Below are positions 37,143-46,011 of a stretch of DNA of 48,836 nt, piece after piece. The DNA is from Candidatus Solibacter usitatus. Lineage in GTDB: Bacteria > Acidobacteriota > Terriglobia > Bryobacterales > Bryobacteraceae. Location: assembly GCA_016185465.1 (NCBI GenBank), contig JACPNO010000044.1, forward strand, positions 1-48,836, written 5' to 3'. The stretch's first letter is position 1. Each line of letters begins with the position of its first letter. A program made the position numbers and the translations under genes. A model generated the notes under the pieces. The model searched no databases. It was given only the letters and a program-made list of their open reading frames with translations, and was not told the DNA's origin.

Positions 37143-37256
37143 TTATTGCTTTTTCGCCGCGATTTCCTTCTTTAGTTCACGCGTGAGGACGCGCCGCGCA
37201 ATCTTCTGCTTCCGCAACCGGTTGTGCCGGGCTTTGTCGCCATTTCGATTGGACAT
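37143..37256 (-). CDS. Very small basic protein (37 residues)
   Basis: An ATG at 37256 opens a 37-residue frame starting MSNRNGDKARHNRLRKQK and ending in KEIAAKKQ. It has 16 Lys/Arg residues and no hydrophobic segment, like small ribosome-associated or nucleic-acid-binding peptides. CATAAT lies 5 bases before the ATG, matching the spacing seen at other starts here. It is packed tail to tail against thiG, and the sequence is not a plausible shadow of another gene. I think similar short MSNRxGDKAR-type proteins exist in related genomes, but this is from memory. Function unknown. Confidence 0.6.
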   Translation of the reverse strand: MSNRNGDKARHNRLRKQKIARRVLTRELKKEIAAKKQ

Positions 37257-37261
37257 ACCCC

Positions 37262-37267
37262 ATTATG
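37262..37267 (-). promoter_or_regulatory. Putative -10 box of the 37-residue gene
   Basis: CATAAT on the reverse strand, 5 bases before the ATG at 37256. GGGG also lies just before the start codon. Confidence 0.35.
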
Positions 37268-37273
37268 ACCTAA

Positions 37274-37338
37274 GTGGGGCAGGTCCCCGACCTGCCAGTG
37301 CGGAATTTGAAGATTGGCAGGTCGGGGATCTGCCCCAC
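37274..37338 (+). repeat. Inverted repeat, family B copy 2
   Basis: Arms 37274-37297 and 37315-37338 (24 bases, one mismatch) share the sequence of the element at 33271-33329 and have the same nested hairpin in each arm, with an unrelated 17-base loop. Its last base is the first base of the stop codon of the gene at 37338-38249 (reverse strand). Confidence 0.93.
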
Positions 37339-38249
37339 TATTTCCTAAGATCCATCGCCGCGTAGACATCTATGGAGGGCACAGTGAACTCGGTCGCCCC
37401 ATCGGCGGCACTAAAATCTTCCAAAGCTGCTTTCTCCTGACCGAACGCCGCCAGCGTTCCGCGCGAATACACTCCTCGGACGCGTACCCGCAGCCCTTCC
37501 ACCTTGCGGTCGCTGTAATTGATCAGATGCACGCGAACGCGCGTGTTATCGCCGTTCAGCCGCGCCAGCACCACGTCGCTGCCAAAAATCCGCAGCAGAC
37601 GTTTTTCATCGGTGAGATCCTGCCGGACCCTAGCGGAGAAATCCGATGGGTTCGTGATCTTGGCATCGGCGGGGATCTCCACATTCATTTCGTACTTTGG
37701 ATCCGGCTTGCGCACGACTTCAAACAACAAATTGCGCCGCGCAAGCAAGTTCATCACCTCGCCCGTCTGCGCCGAACCGTTGTCGATGAATCCAAAATTT
37801 GCCAGCGCCGGCAGAGTCTCGCCGCCGATACTGCGCAGGAAGGTCAGCATGCGCGCGAACCCGGCCAGATCCTTCGCGTCAACATGAATCACCGCCTCGA
37901 CGCCATTGGCATAAGCCTCGGCCGCAGCCAGCATGGCCTTGCCCGCGGGCGCGTCGTAAAAGTACGAGCCTCCCCCTTTGCGCTGAAAACGCCAGCCATT
38001 GGCGTCTATCCAGGGAACCGTCGTCGCCGACGCTACATCCATTTGATAGCGCACGCCGGGCACCGGCAGCTTGACGAAGCGCGCGGCGTCGAAAGCCTGT
38101 GCGTCGAAGCCCGCGTCCCTCCACGCCGCCATCTCGCTGGCTGGCACATACAGCCGCTCAATCCCGGCTTGTTTTACAGCCGCAGCCGTAGCCGGACCTT
38201 GGTCCCAATAAAGCGCCGGCAGCGCGACCGCAGCAAGAAGAGCCAGCAT
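37338..38249 (-). CDS. Hypothetical secreted protein
   Basis: This 303-residue protein begins with a short hydrophobic signal-like segment (MLALLAAVALPALYW). The middle contains alternating alpha/beta segments (AAAEAYANGVEAVIHVDAKDL, MLTFLRSIGGETLPALANFGF) that could be a TIM-barrel-like or Rossmann-like fold. The C-terminal 100 residues are beta-rich (RVRVHLINYSDRKVEGLRVRVRG), resembling a carbohydrate-binding or accessory domain. No family is recognised. Its ATG overlaps the stop of the DUF362 gene (TGATG), so they are cotranscribed and may act on the same process. Confidence 0.6.
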   Translation of the reverse strand: MLALLAAVALPALYWDQGPATAAAVKQAGIERLYVPASEMAAWRDAGFDAQAFDAARFVKLPVPGVRYQMDVASATTVPWIDANGWRFQRKGGGSYFYDAPAGKAMLAAAEAYANGVEAVIHVDAKDLAGFARMLTFLRSIGGETLPALANFGFIDNGSAQTGEVMNLLARRNLLFEVVRKPDPKYEMNVEIPADAKITNPSDFSARVRQDLTDEKRLLRIFGSDVVLARLNGDNTRVRVHLINYSDRKVEGLRVRVRGVYSRGTLAAFGQEKAALEDFSAADGATEFTVPSIDVYAAMDLRK

Positions 38250-39382
38250 CAGAGCTCGGTTTTTCGAATTTGAATCTTATTGATGTCATACACGCCCAGG
38301 CCCAGCTGCGACGCGTATTCAATATGCCCCGGCTCGCGGATGAAGCGGTTGATGCTCGGATTGTCATCGTATCCCTGACCGGCCTTCACGTTGTCCATGG
38401 AACGATCCCAAACCGAGATGGCGTGCTCTACCTTGCGCTTGTCGTCGATCACGTCAATCAGCAGGCGGTCGATCGCCACGGGATCACTCCCGATCATCAT
38501 TTGCTTGGGATAAAAACGGAACTTGCGGCTGGGAGAAAACGGCCCGCCGTGCCACACGCCGCGCAAGCCGTCCATGATATTCAGCACCGTCCGCGAGCGC
38601 ACCGGCTCAACCGTCGCCAGCGTCCCGATGAACGAATAGGTGTTGCTCTTCGGCCCGGAATGAGAGCGAGCCACGTTGGAAAAACTTCCGTACGCAATGT
38701 TTTTCAGGCAGCCGGTAACGCCGGCGGCGCCGTGGTCCTTCATGTTGGGTACGTTGATGATTTTCGTGAACTGCTCGGACACCGGCCGGGAAACGTTCGA
38801 GCGCGTGTCTTCTTCGCCGAAAAAATTCACCTCGACGTAGGTTTTTGGATCGTAGCTTTGAATGGACCCTCGATCGTGCTCTGCCGTCCAGATGTGCACG
38901 CCCGCGGGCACATAGCGGTCGTAGTGCATGGTGTCCACCTGGTTCTGAAAGCGCTCATAAAGCCAGATTTGCTCCGGCTTCACACCCACGGTCCCCAGGT
39001 TGCGCACAATTTCGGCGATCACTTCAGGCGTCGATGCCGTGCCCGGCGCGCCCGAACAATTCAGTTTGATACCCACTACGTCTTGTGGAACGAAAAATCG
39101 CGCCCAACTGTCGCGCGTGTCGGCGTCTCCGGTGAGCGATCGCATGCCGCGCGCCATCATTTCGCGAACCGTGGCGACATCCACCTTTTCCGTATTGACG
39201 TCGATCGCACTCTCGGCATGGACGCGCGCGACGATCCCCGGAAAAATGCCTGGCATGCCCGGCGGTGTCGAGGGTTGATAGCGGCTCACGATCCGATACT
39301 TCGGCAGGGGCTCTCTGGCCTCGGTAGCGGCGAAGACCGCCGGAGTTACGGCAGCGGCCTGCAAGAACGCACGGCGTCTCAT
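38249..39382 (-). CDS. DUF362 domain protein with Tat-type leader
   Basis: This is a 377-residue protein from the ATG at 39382. It begins MRRRAFLQAAAVTPAVFAA, a twin-arginine-like signal (RRRAFLQ), so it is probably exported folded. DUF362 features include VGIKLNCSGAPGTASTPEVIAEIV, FTKIINVPNMKDHGAAGVTGCLKNIAYGSFS and a C-terminal DPVAIDRLLIDVID. The family often accompanies iron-sulfur proteins, but no cluster motif is visible here. The start at 39382 is favoured over 39412 because it gives the Tat motif at the N-terminus and has TATCAT 6 bases upstream. The function is unknown. Confidence 0.82.
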   Translation of the reverse strand: MRRRAFLQAAAVTPAVFAATEAREPLPKYRIVSRYQPSTPPGMPGIFPGIVARVHAESAIDVNTEKVDVATVREMMARGMRSLTGDADTRDSWARFFVPQDVVGIKLNCSGAPGTASTPEVIAEIVRNLGTVGVKPEQIWLYERFQNQVDTMHYDRYVPAGVHIWTAEHDRGSIQSYDPKTYVEVNFFGEEDTRSNVSRPVSEQFTKIINVPNMKDHGAAGVTGCLKNIAYGSFSNVARSHSGPKSNTYSFIGTLATVEPVRSRTVLNIMDGLRGVWHGGPFSPSRKFRFYPKQMMIGSDPVAIDRLLIDVIDDKRKVEHAISVWDRSMDNVKAGQGYDDNPSINRFIREPGHIEYASQLGLGVYDINKIQIRKTEL

Positions 39383-39388
39383 ATGTTG

Positions 39389-39394
39389 ATGATA
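39389..39394 (-). promoter_or_regulatory. Putative -10 box of the DUF362 gene
   Basis: TATCAT on the reverse strand, 6 bases before the ATG at 39382, matching TATAAT at five of six positions. Confidence 0.35.
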
Positions 39395-39401
39395 AATCCG
39401 G

Positions 39402-40790
39402 CTATCGGCCAAAGTCGATGAACCCGCGCTGCGGGTCGGTGTTCAGGAGCGTGACGCGAATCGAATCGCCCACGTCGACGCCCTGCTCGCCGCGCATTAG
39501 GCGGCCCTCCGCCGGCGGGTTCATGATGCGGACAAAAACGCCTTTCGAAGTAACGCCGGTCACTACCCCGCTGAACGACTTGCCGATCTGGCCGTGCAGC
39601 GCCACTGCCGCAATGCGTTTGTGCATCACCCGCTCGACTTTGCGCGCAGCGTCTTCCTTCGCCGTGCAATTCTGCGCAATCGAATCCAACGCGCCATCTG
39701 TATAAGGCGGCGGCTGGCGCGACATGACGGCTTTGATCAGCCGCTGCGTCACCAGATCGGCGAAGCGGCGGTTGGGCGCGGTGGAATGCGTGTAATCGTG
39801 CACCGCCAATCCAAAGTGCCCAGGACCGGCATCGCCCGGGCGCAGCGCAATGTATTCGCCTGGTCCCATTAGCTTGATGATCGAAAGCGACAGATCGGGA
39901 AAATGCACCGCGTCCTCCACTTTTCGCTTTTGAAGAAACGCATTCAACGCGGCCGCATCGGGCTCCGGCGGCAATGTTTCACCGCACTGCCGGGCTAGTT
40001 CGACGATGCGCGGCCAGCGCTCCGGCGATTTCACCACGCGCCGGATCGACGAGACGCCCGCGCTCGGCAGCGTGCGCGCCATCACTTCGTTGGCGGCGAT
40101 CATAAAATCTTCAATCAACTGGCCCGCGCGGTTCTGCTGGTGCGCCGCGATACCCTGCACACGGCCATCCTGAATGACCGCCTCCGGTTCGATGCGGCCG
40201 AAGTCGAGCGCGCCACACTGATGGCGCGCTTGCCGCAGCGCCTGCGCCGCTTCGTCCTGCAATTTCAACTGCGCCTGCAATTCCGCCGAGGCCGCAACCT
40301 TGGGCGGCGGCGCGCCGGTCCCTTCCAGCCACGGTCCCACGCCGTTGTACGCCAACTGCGCCCGGTTGTGAACCAGCGCGCGGTAAATGGCGGGCGCGGA
40401 GATCGACCCATCGCCCGCGACGATTATTTCGACCACCACCGCCAGACGATCGCCGTTTTCGACCAGCGAAGTGAGATCGGTCGACAGCTTTTCCGGCAGC
40501 ATGGAAAACGTGCGCACGCCGGTGTAGACGGACGTGGTTTCCGACGCCGCATGACGGTCGATCGGTGTGCTGATTTTGACGTCGCCATCCACATCGGCGA
40601 TTCCGATCAACACGCGCACGCCGCCAGTGGTGCGCTCGGCAACCTCGATCTGATCCAGATCGCGGGAGGTGTCGTTGTCGATCGAAGACCACAGCAGTTT
40701 GCGAAGGTCGCGCAGAGCCGGATCGGCAGGTGCCGCCGGCTGTGCAGCCAGCGCCGCTACTTGTTTGTCCACTTCAGGAGTTCCGGTCAC
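39402..40790 (-). CDS. RNB-domain ribonuclease (RNase II/R family), N-terminus uncertain
   Basis: This is a 462-residue protein if read from GTG 40790. The RNB catalytic domain is clear: SIDNDTSRDLDQIEVAE (about 37-53) holds the acidic metal-binding residues, then GIADVDGDVKISTPID, FSMLPEKLSTDLTSL and HDYTHSTAPNRRFADLVTQRL. A C-terminal S1-like domain follows (GVVTGVTSKGVFVRIMNP...GEQGVDVGDSIRVTLL). It is a 3'-5' exoribonuclease. Homologues normally have about 20-30 more residues before this point. Upstream the frame runs through a GC-rich palindrome (40814-40834) with only a TTG inside it, then a stop, so the natural start may have been lost to the repeat. Confidence 0.85.
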   Translation of the reverse strand: MTGTPEVDKQVAALAAQPAAPADPALRDLRKLLWSSIDNDTSRDLDQIEVAERTTGGVRVLIGIADVDGDVKISTPIDRHAASETTSVYTGVRTFSMLPEKLSTDLTSLVENGDRLAVVVEIIVAGDGSISAPAIYRALVHNRAQLAYNGVGPWLEGTGAPPPKVAASAELQAQLKLQDEAAQALRQARHQCGALDFGRIEPEAVIQDGRVQGIAAHQQNRAGQLIEDFMIAANEVMARTLPSAGVSSIRRVVKSPERWPRIVELARQCGETLPPEPDAAALNAFLQKRKVEDAVHFPDLSLSIIKLMGPGEYIALRPGDAGPGHFGLAVHDYTHSTAPNRRFADLVTQRLIKAVMSRQPPPYTDGALDSIAQNCTAKEDAARKVERVMHKRIAAVALHGQIGKSFSGVVTGVTSKGVFVRIMNPPAEGRLMRGEQGVDVGDSIRVTLLNTDPQRGFIDFGR

Positions 40791-40813
40791 GTCGCCGACG
40801 CCGCTCGGTGTTG

Positions 40814-40834
40814 GGGCGGGTTTCAAACCCGCCC
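40814..40834 (+). repeat. Palindrome, family C copy 1
   Basis: A perfect 21-base palindrome, GGGCGGGTTT, C, AAACCCGCCC, at the 5' edge of the RNB gene. The same core recurs at 45217-45232. It sits where the RNB N-terminus would be expected. Confidence 0.85.
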
Positions 40835-40904
40835 TTTTCTCCAGCCACGCACATGATCGCGGCGAAGTCGACGTTTGCTAGAGCCGACTCACCAATGAAC
40901 GGCG

Positions 40905-43140
40905 CTACTCATATCGGAGCGCGATCGCAGGCCGGATGCGCACGGCGCGCAGCGACGGAATCAGCGAGGCTATCAACGCCACCGCCGCCAATGCAGCCGC
41001 GACCGACACGAATACCACCGGATCGGTCGGCTTCACGTCGTAGAGCAAAGTAGTCATCAGCCGCGTCAGCGCGAGCGCGCCCGCAATTCCGATGGCGAGG
41101 CCCACCCCGGCCAGTTTGAGGCCTTGCCCCAGCACCATGCCGATGACATCGCCTGCTCCGGCGCCCAGCGCCACGCGGATGCCCAATTCGCGCGTGCGCT
41201 GCGTCACCGTGTACGCCAGCACGCCGTAAATTCCTATCGCCGATAGCACCAGCGCGAGCGCGCCAAACACCAGGCAGAGGATCATCGCCGCGCGGCGGCT
41301 CACCACCGATGCCGAGACGCGCTCGGGCATGGTCTTGATATCGAACAGTGGCATTTCCGGATCGGCTTGCAGGACCTGGCGGCGAATCGTAGAGGTCAAC
41401 TGCGGATTCTCGCCATTGGTTCGAACCACCAAATGCATCCTGCGCGGCACGAACTGCTTGTAATGAAAATACACGTGCCCGACGGGATTCTTCTCGGCCA
41501 GATTGCCGGTTTTCACGCTGCCGACCACGCCGATGATCGTGCAGAGCGGCTGGTCGTTCTCGATGCCGCGCCGGATACGCGCGCCAATCGCGTTGCCTTT
41601 GGGCCAATATTTCCGCGCCAGAAACTGATCAATCAACATTACCTTCTGCGAATCCGCGGAATCGCTTTCGCTGAATGTGCGGCCTTGCAACAGAGGTATT
41701 CCCATCGCTTGAAAATACTGGGAATCCACGGTGTTGTAACCGGGCACAGGCGGAAGCTCACCCGGCCCTGGATTGTATCCGTCGATCATGACCACGCTGG
41801 AGTTGTTGTCGCCGCTGAAGGGCAAGTAGGTGGTTGCGCCGGCGCTGGTGACGCCAGGCAGGGCGCGGACGCTTTCCAGCAGTGTCGTCACAAAATTGCG
41901 GGCGCGCGCGTCTTCTTTGTAGCGCACATCCGGCAGAGTGAATTGCGCCGACAACACATTTTGCGGCTTGAAGCCGGGATCGACCGATAACAGCCGCGCG
42001 AAGCTCAGCGTCAGCAGCGCCGAGCCGATCAGCAGCACGAACGCCAGCGACACCTGGCAGACCACCAGGGCCGATCGGGTCCAGAGCGCGCCTCGCTCGG
42101 TAGTGCCGGTGCGCCCCGTCTGGCGGAAAACTTCATTGAGATCCCGGCGGTACAGGTGGAACACGGGCACGCTGCCGAATACCAGGCCGGTGAGCACCGC
42201 CAATGCGGCGCTGTAAGCCAGCACGGCTCCATCCATCTGGATATTTTCGCCGCGCGGCAAATCTTTGGCGCCCAGGTACATCAGCAGGCTGAGGCCGGCC
42301 GAGCCGACCCCCAGACCAAGCAATCCGCCCAGCGCCGCGATGGTTACGCTCTCGGTGAGCAGTTGGCGGGCCAGCCGCCAGCGCCCCGCGCCCAGGCTGA
42401 AGCGGATCGCCATCTCTTTCATGCGGATGTTGGACCGCACCAGCATCAGGTTGGCCACATTCACGCAGCCGATGAGCAGCACAAAAACTACGGCGGCCTG
42501 CAAAAGATAAAGCGTGGGGCGCACATCGCGGATGATGAGATCCTGCAGGCCAACCACTTTGGTGCCGAAGCGCGCGTCTTCCAGCAGCTGGCGATATTTC
42601 GGAAACCGATCCAGATTGGCCTTGTTCAACGCATCGATCCGCTGCTGCGCCTGTTCTACCGTCACGCCGGATTTCAGGCGCGCATACATGGACCAGCTAT
42701 TGCTGTGGCGCGCGTCGTCGGACCGCGTCATCTTCGGTAAAGGCGCGGCCCAGCATGGGCGCCACGCGAAATACCTGGAAATAGGAAGGCGTTACATATT
42801 CATTGCTGACGCGCTGCGGCGAACCGGCATCGCCCACGGAGTATCCATCATTGCCAACCAGGCAGACGGAATCGAAGACATCGGTCAGCTGTTTGCGGTC
42901 GAGGTAGTCGGGAACACCGTTCGAGCCATTCTCGGTGACGCCCACGCCGGGGTAAACGTTGTACATCGCCACCAGGCGGCCGGATTCGGGATACGGCAGC
43001 GGATGCAAAACCACCGCGTTGAGCACCGTGAAAATGGCGGTATTGGCGCCGATACACAAGGCCAGCGTCAGCAGCGCAGTGGCCGTAAAGGCTTTTTCTT
43101 TCCACAGCAGCTTCAATCCAAACTTCAGGTCTTGCAGCAT
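40905..43140 (-). pseudogene. ADOP-family ABC transporter permease, split by an internal deletion
   Basis: The 5' part (ATG 43140 to about 42725) reads LQDLKFGLKLLWKEKAFTAT, ALCIGANTAIFTVLNAVVLHPLPYPES and ends GRAFTEDDA, the start of an ADOP/MacB-like permease. The 3' part, in another frame from about 42722 to 40905, resumes at SDDARHSNSWSMYARLKSG and continues to the usual end IRPAIALRYE, with FtsX modules around GCVNVANLMLVRSNIRMKEMAIR and AYTVTQRTRELGIRVALGAG. Homologues have some 70-90 residues between the two blocks (the VVLS-LW...GVMP region of the periplasmic domain). They are missing and the frame shifts. An ATG at 42731 could start the second part alone, but it would lack the first membrane helix. 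Confidence 0.85.
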
Positions 43141-43225
43141 CGCGCGATCCCTCTTAAGTCATTACGCAGGACAAGGGCCGGCGTTCGCAAAATCTTGTTC
43201 GGCGGACGTGATAACCTGCCAGTAG

Positions 43226-44116
43226 ATGAAGGCAGCCCTTTTTGCGGCTCTATTCCTGGATGCTGGCATTTACCTGGTCACCTGGTTCCGCTCCGCCACC
43301 AAAACGGCAGCCAGCGCGATTCCCTCAGTAATTGAAGTCATCATCGGATTCATCACCAATTTCTTCGACACCCTGGGCATCGGTTCGTTCGCGCCAACCA
43401 CTTCGTTTTACAAACTGCGCAAACTGGTGCCCGATCAGCAAATCCCCGGCACGCTGAATGTGGGCCATGCCATCCCGACGTTTCTGCAAGCCATCATCTT
43501 CATTACGGTAGTGAAAGTGGATATCGTGACCCTGGCCCTGCTGGTGGCCGCATCGGCGGCCGGGGCCTGGCTCGGCGCCGGTGTGGTAGCGCGCTGGTCG
43601 CGCAGGAAAGTGCAGATCGGCATGGGGCTGGCTCTGCTGGGCGCCGCGGCGCTGATGGCCGCAAGCCAATTAAACCTGGTTCCGGGCGGCGGGACGGCGC
43701 TCAGTCTCGAAGGGCCCCGCCTCTGGCTGGGGATCGCCGGTAACTTCTTTCTGGGCGCGATCATGACGATCGGCATCGGCCTCTATGCTCCCTGCATGAT
43801 CCTGGTCAGCCTTCTGGGGATGAGCCCGCTGGCGGCTTTTCCCATCATGATGGGCTCCTGCGCGTTTCTCATGCCGGTGGCCGGCATGCGCTTCATTAAG
43901 GAAAATTGCTATAGCCTCAAGGCCGCGGTGGGATTGGCCGTCGGTGGGGTGCCAGCCGTGCTGCTGGCCGCGTTCCTGGTGAAATCGCTGCCACTGGCTG
44001 CGGTGCGGTGGCTGGTGGTTGTCGTGGTGGTTTACACGGCGGGCGCGATGCTGCGCTCGGCTTTCTTGGAACGCGGAACGCCTGTCGACGCAACGCCCAG
44101 GCTCGCCGAAGGCTGA
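43226..44116 (+). CDS. Sulfite exporter TauE/SafE family protein
   Basis: This 296-residue integral membrane protein has about eight hydrophobic helices and two TauE-type halves, e.g. [21 protein letters not shown] near the N-terminus and [23 protein letters not shown] (about 178-200). The family moves sulfite, sulfoacetate or other anionic sulfur compounds across the inner membrane, though many members are uncharacterised. Its stop shares a base with the next ATG (TGATG), so it is coupled to the enolase-superfamily gene at 44116. Confidence 0.85.
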   Translation: MKAALFAALFLDAGIYLVTWFRSATKTAASAIPSVIEVIIGFITNFFDTLGIGSFAPTTSFYKLRKLVPDQQIPGTLNVGHAIPTFLQAIIFITVVKVDIVTLALLVAASAAGAWLGAGVVARWSRRKVQIGMGLALLGAAALMAASQLNLVPGGGTALSLEGPRLWLGIAGNFFLGAIMTIGIGLYAPCMILVSLLGMSPLAAFPIMMGSCAFLMPVAGMRFIKENCYSLKAAVGLAVGGVPAVLLAAFLVKSLPLAAVRWLVVVVVVYTAGAMLRSAFLERGTPVDATPRLAEG

Positions 44117-45210
44117 TGCGCATCACCGCGATCCACGCTTACCGGGTAGAGCTGCCGCTCCATGAAGGCAGCTACAAATGGTCGGGCGGCAATGCCGTCT
44201 CGGTGTTCGATTCCACTATCGTTGCTGTTGAAACCGACGCCGGCATCACCGGCTACGGCGAGGTTTGCCCGCTTGGACCCGCCTACTTGCCGGCGTACGC
44301 CGCGGGCGCGCGCACCGGAATTGCGGAACTGGCCCCGCACCTGATCGGCCTTGATCCACGCGAGCTTGGACCGCTGAACAAGCGCATGGACCAGGCCATG
44401 CGCGGCCATCCGTATGTGAAATCGCCCATCGATATCGCCTGCTGGGACATTCTGGGAAAAGCCACCGGCGTGCCCGTGGCCACGCTGCTGGGCGGCCGCT
44501 ACGGAGCGGACTTCGCGCTCTATCGCGCCATCTCGCAAGACGAGCCGGAGAAAATGGCGGAGATGGTGAGCACCTATCGCGGCCAGGGCTACACCAAATT
44601 CCAGCTCAAAGTGGGCGGCGACCCGGGCACCGATATCGCGCGCATCACTGCGGCGAGCGCGCGCCTGGAATCGGGCGATGTGCTGATCGCCGACGCCAAC
44701 ACCGGCTGGCTGCAGCATCAGGCGCTGCGCGTGGCCCACGCGGTGCGCGACGTCGATGTCTATATCGAACAGCCCTGTATGAGCTATGCGGAATGCCTGG
44801 CCGTGCGCCGGCATACCAATCGCCCGTTCATTCTCGATGAAGTGATTGACGATCTGGCCATGGTGGTGCGCGGCGCCGGCGACCAGGCGATGGACGTGAT
44901 CAATCTCAAGATTTCCAAGGTCGGCGGCTTAACCAAAGCCAAACAAATCCGCGATTTGTGCGTGTCGCTGGGCATCGCGCTGACCATCGAGGACACCTGG
45001 GGCGGCGACATCACCACGGCCGCCATCGCCGCGCTCGCCCATAGCACTCCGCCCGAATTCCTGTTTTCGTCGACGGATTTCAACAGCTATGTCACGGTGA
45101 GCACGGCCGCAGGCGCCCCTCAGCGCAAGCATGGCCGCATGGCCGCGTCGCTAGAGCCAGGGCTAGGCATTCAGCCGCGCATGGAAGTGTTAGGCCGCCC
45201 GGTATTGTAA
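44116..45210 (+). CDS. Enolase-superfamily enzyme, probably cis-3-hydroxy-L-proline dehydratase-like
   Basis: This 364-residue protein has the capping domain and barrel of the superfamily. The N-terminal [22 protein letters not shown] and [15 protein letters not shown] resemble the cis-3-hydroxyproline dehydratase / proline betaine epimerase group. The catalytic K-x-K is FQLKV (Lys in KFQLK), metal ligands are Asp in LIADANTGW, Glu in VYIEQPC and Asp in FILDEVID, and the opposite lysine is in NLKISKVGG. The specific reaction is a family inference. It starts at 44116, one base into the TauE stop. The frame is also open upstream to 44008 but that part overlaps the TauE gene. Confidence 0.82.
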   Translation: MRITAIHAYRVELPLHEGSYKWSGGNAVSVFDSTIVAVETDAGITGYGEVCPLGPAYLPAYAAGARTGIAELAPHLIGLDPRELGPLNKRMDQAMRGHPYVKSPIDIACWDILGKATGVPVATLLGGRYGADFALYRAISQDEPEKMAEMVSTYRGQGYTKFQLKVGGDPGTDIARITAASARLESGDVLIADANTGWLQHQALRVAHAVRDVDVYIEQPCMSYAECLAVRRHTNRPFILDEVIDDLAMVVRGAGDQAMDVINLKISKVGGLTKAKQIRDLCVSLGIALTIEDTWGGDITTAAIAALAHSTPPEFLFSSTDFNSYVTVSTAAGAPQRKHGRMAASLEPGLGIQPRMEVLGRPVL

Positions 45211-45216
45211 AGAGGA

Positions 45217-45232
45217 CGGGTTTGAAAACCCG
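45217..45232 (+). repeat. Palindrome, family C copy 2
   Basis: CGGGTTT, GA, AAACCCG follows the stop of the dehydratase-like gene by 6 bases and continues into GCCCCTAC. It shares its core with the palindrome at 40814-40834. Confidence 0.75.
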
Positions 45233-45291
45233 CCCCTACATTCCGCCGGCGTCGAATCCCAGCAGCCATAAATATGGTAGCCTGAGAATGC

Positions 45292-45519
45292 ATGAGGACC
45301 ACCGTCGATATCCCCGACCCCACCTACCGCAAACTTAAGTCCGAAGCGGCACAGCGGGGATGCTCCGTGAAGGAGTTAATTCTCCGCGGCGTGGAGACCC
45401 AACTCAGCGCTGGTGTCCGCCCGAAGACCCGTATCCAATTGCCAATCGTACGATCCAAGCGGCCGGGCACCCTGAGTCTGACTAGCGATCAGATCTATGA
45501 AGTCATCCCTTTTCCCTGA
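45292..45519 (+). CDS. Type II antitoxin, ribbon-helix-helix-like (VapB type)
   Basis: This 75-residue protein starts MRTTVDIPDPTYRKLKSEAA, a classic ribbon-helix-helix N-terminus with a beta-strand followed by two helices (CSVKELILRGVETQL). The C-terminal tail (about 45-75) would wrap the toxin. It would dimerise, bind its own promoter and neutralise the PIN toxin that overlaps its 3' end. TATGGT lies 13 bases before the ATG. Confidence 0.82.
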   Translation: MRTTVDIPDPTYRKLKSEAAQRGCSVKELILRGVETQLSAGVRPKTRIQLPIVRSKRPGTLSLTSDQIYEVIPFP

Positions 45520-45940
45520 TGTCAATGTCTGGCTGGCGTTGACCTACGAACGTCATGCCCATCATGCGACCGTCCGGCGCTGGCTGGATTCCGAAGCCGA
45601 CCCCCAATTGTACTTCTGCCGTTTCACCCAATTGGGCCTGCTCCGCCTGCTGACCAATGAACAGGTGATGGCGGAGGATGTCCTGAGTCAGCGTAAGGCA
45701 TGGCAAGCCTATCGGCGCTGGCTGGAGGACGCCAGGGTCGACTTCCATCGCGAGCCGGAAGCGGCTGAATTTGAAACCTTGTTCGAGGAATTAAGCACAC
45801 GATCGCACCCTGCGACGAAGTTGTGGGCCGATGCCTACCTGGCCGCATTCGCAAAATCCAGCGGCCTCACCCTGGTGACTTTTGACCGAGCCCTGGAACG
45901 CACCAAGCACGTCAGCATCCGGATTCTTTCCCCCGGTTAG
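45497..45940 (+). CDS. PIN-domain toxin (VapC type)
   Basis: This 147-residue PIN domain has the acidic residues Asp8 (FPDVNVWLAL), a central Glu near TNEQ, and Asp residues in LWADAYLAAFA and LVTFDRALE, the expected Mg-binding quartet. VapC-type toxins are ribonucleases that cleave tRNA or rRNA. The ATG lies 23 bases inside the antitoxin gene, the usual arrangement for translational coupling. The pair is complete and no break is seen. Confidence 0.88.
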   Translation: MKSSLFPDVNVWLALTYERHAHHATVRRWLDSEADPQLYFCRFTQLGLLRLLTNEQVMAEDVLSQRKAWQAYRRWLEDARVDFHREPEAAEFETLFEELSTRSHPATKLWADAYLAAFAKSSGLTLVTFDRALERTKHVSIRILSPG

Positions 45941-46011
45941 CCCCATTCCGCCGCCCCTCCGCACTTGTGATAACATCCCCTTTCGACAACCTCAAAACGG
46001 AGGCACCCTAA

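Noticed and set aside
33271-37338. CRISPR array from family B repeats
   Set aside because: Only two copies exist, 4 kb apart, with no regular spacers and no cas genes.
38270-39421. 383-codon forward frame opposite DUF362
   Set aside because: It is a shadow of the Tat-exported DUF362 gene, with no independent support.
45292-45940. VapBC as part of a mobile or defence island
   Set aside because: The pair stands alone between housekeeping-type genes, with no integrase, tRNA or other defence genes nearby.
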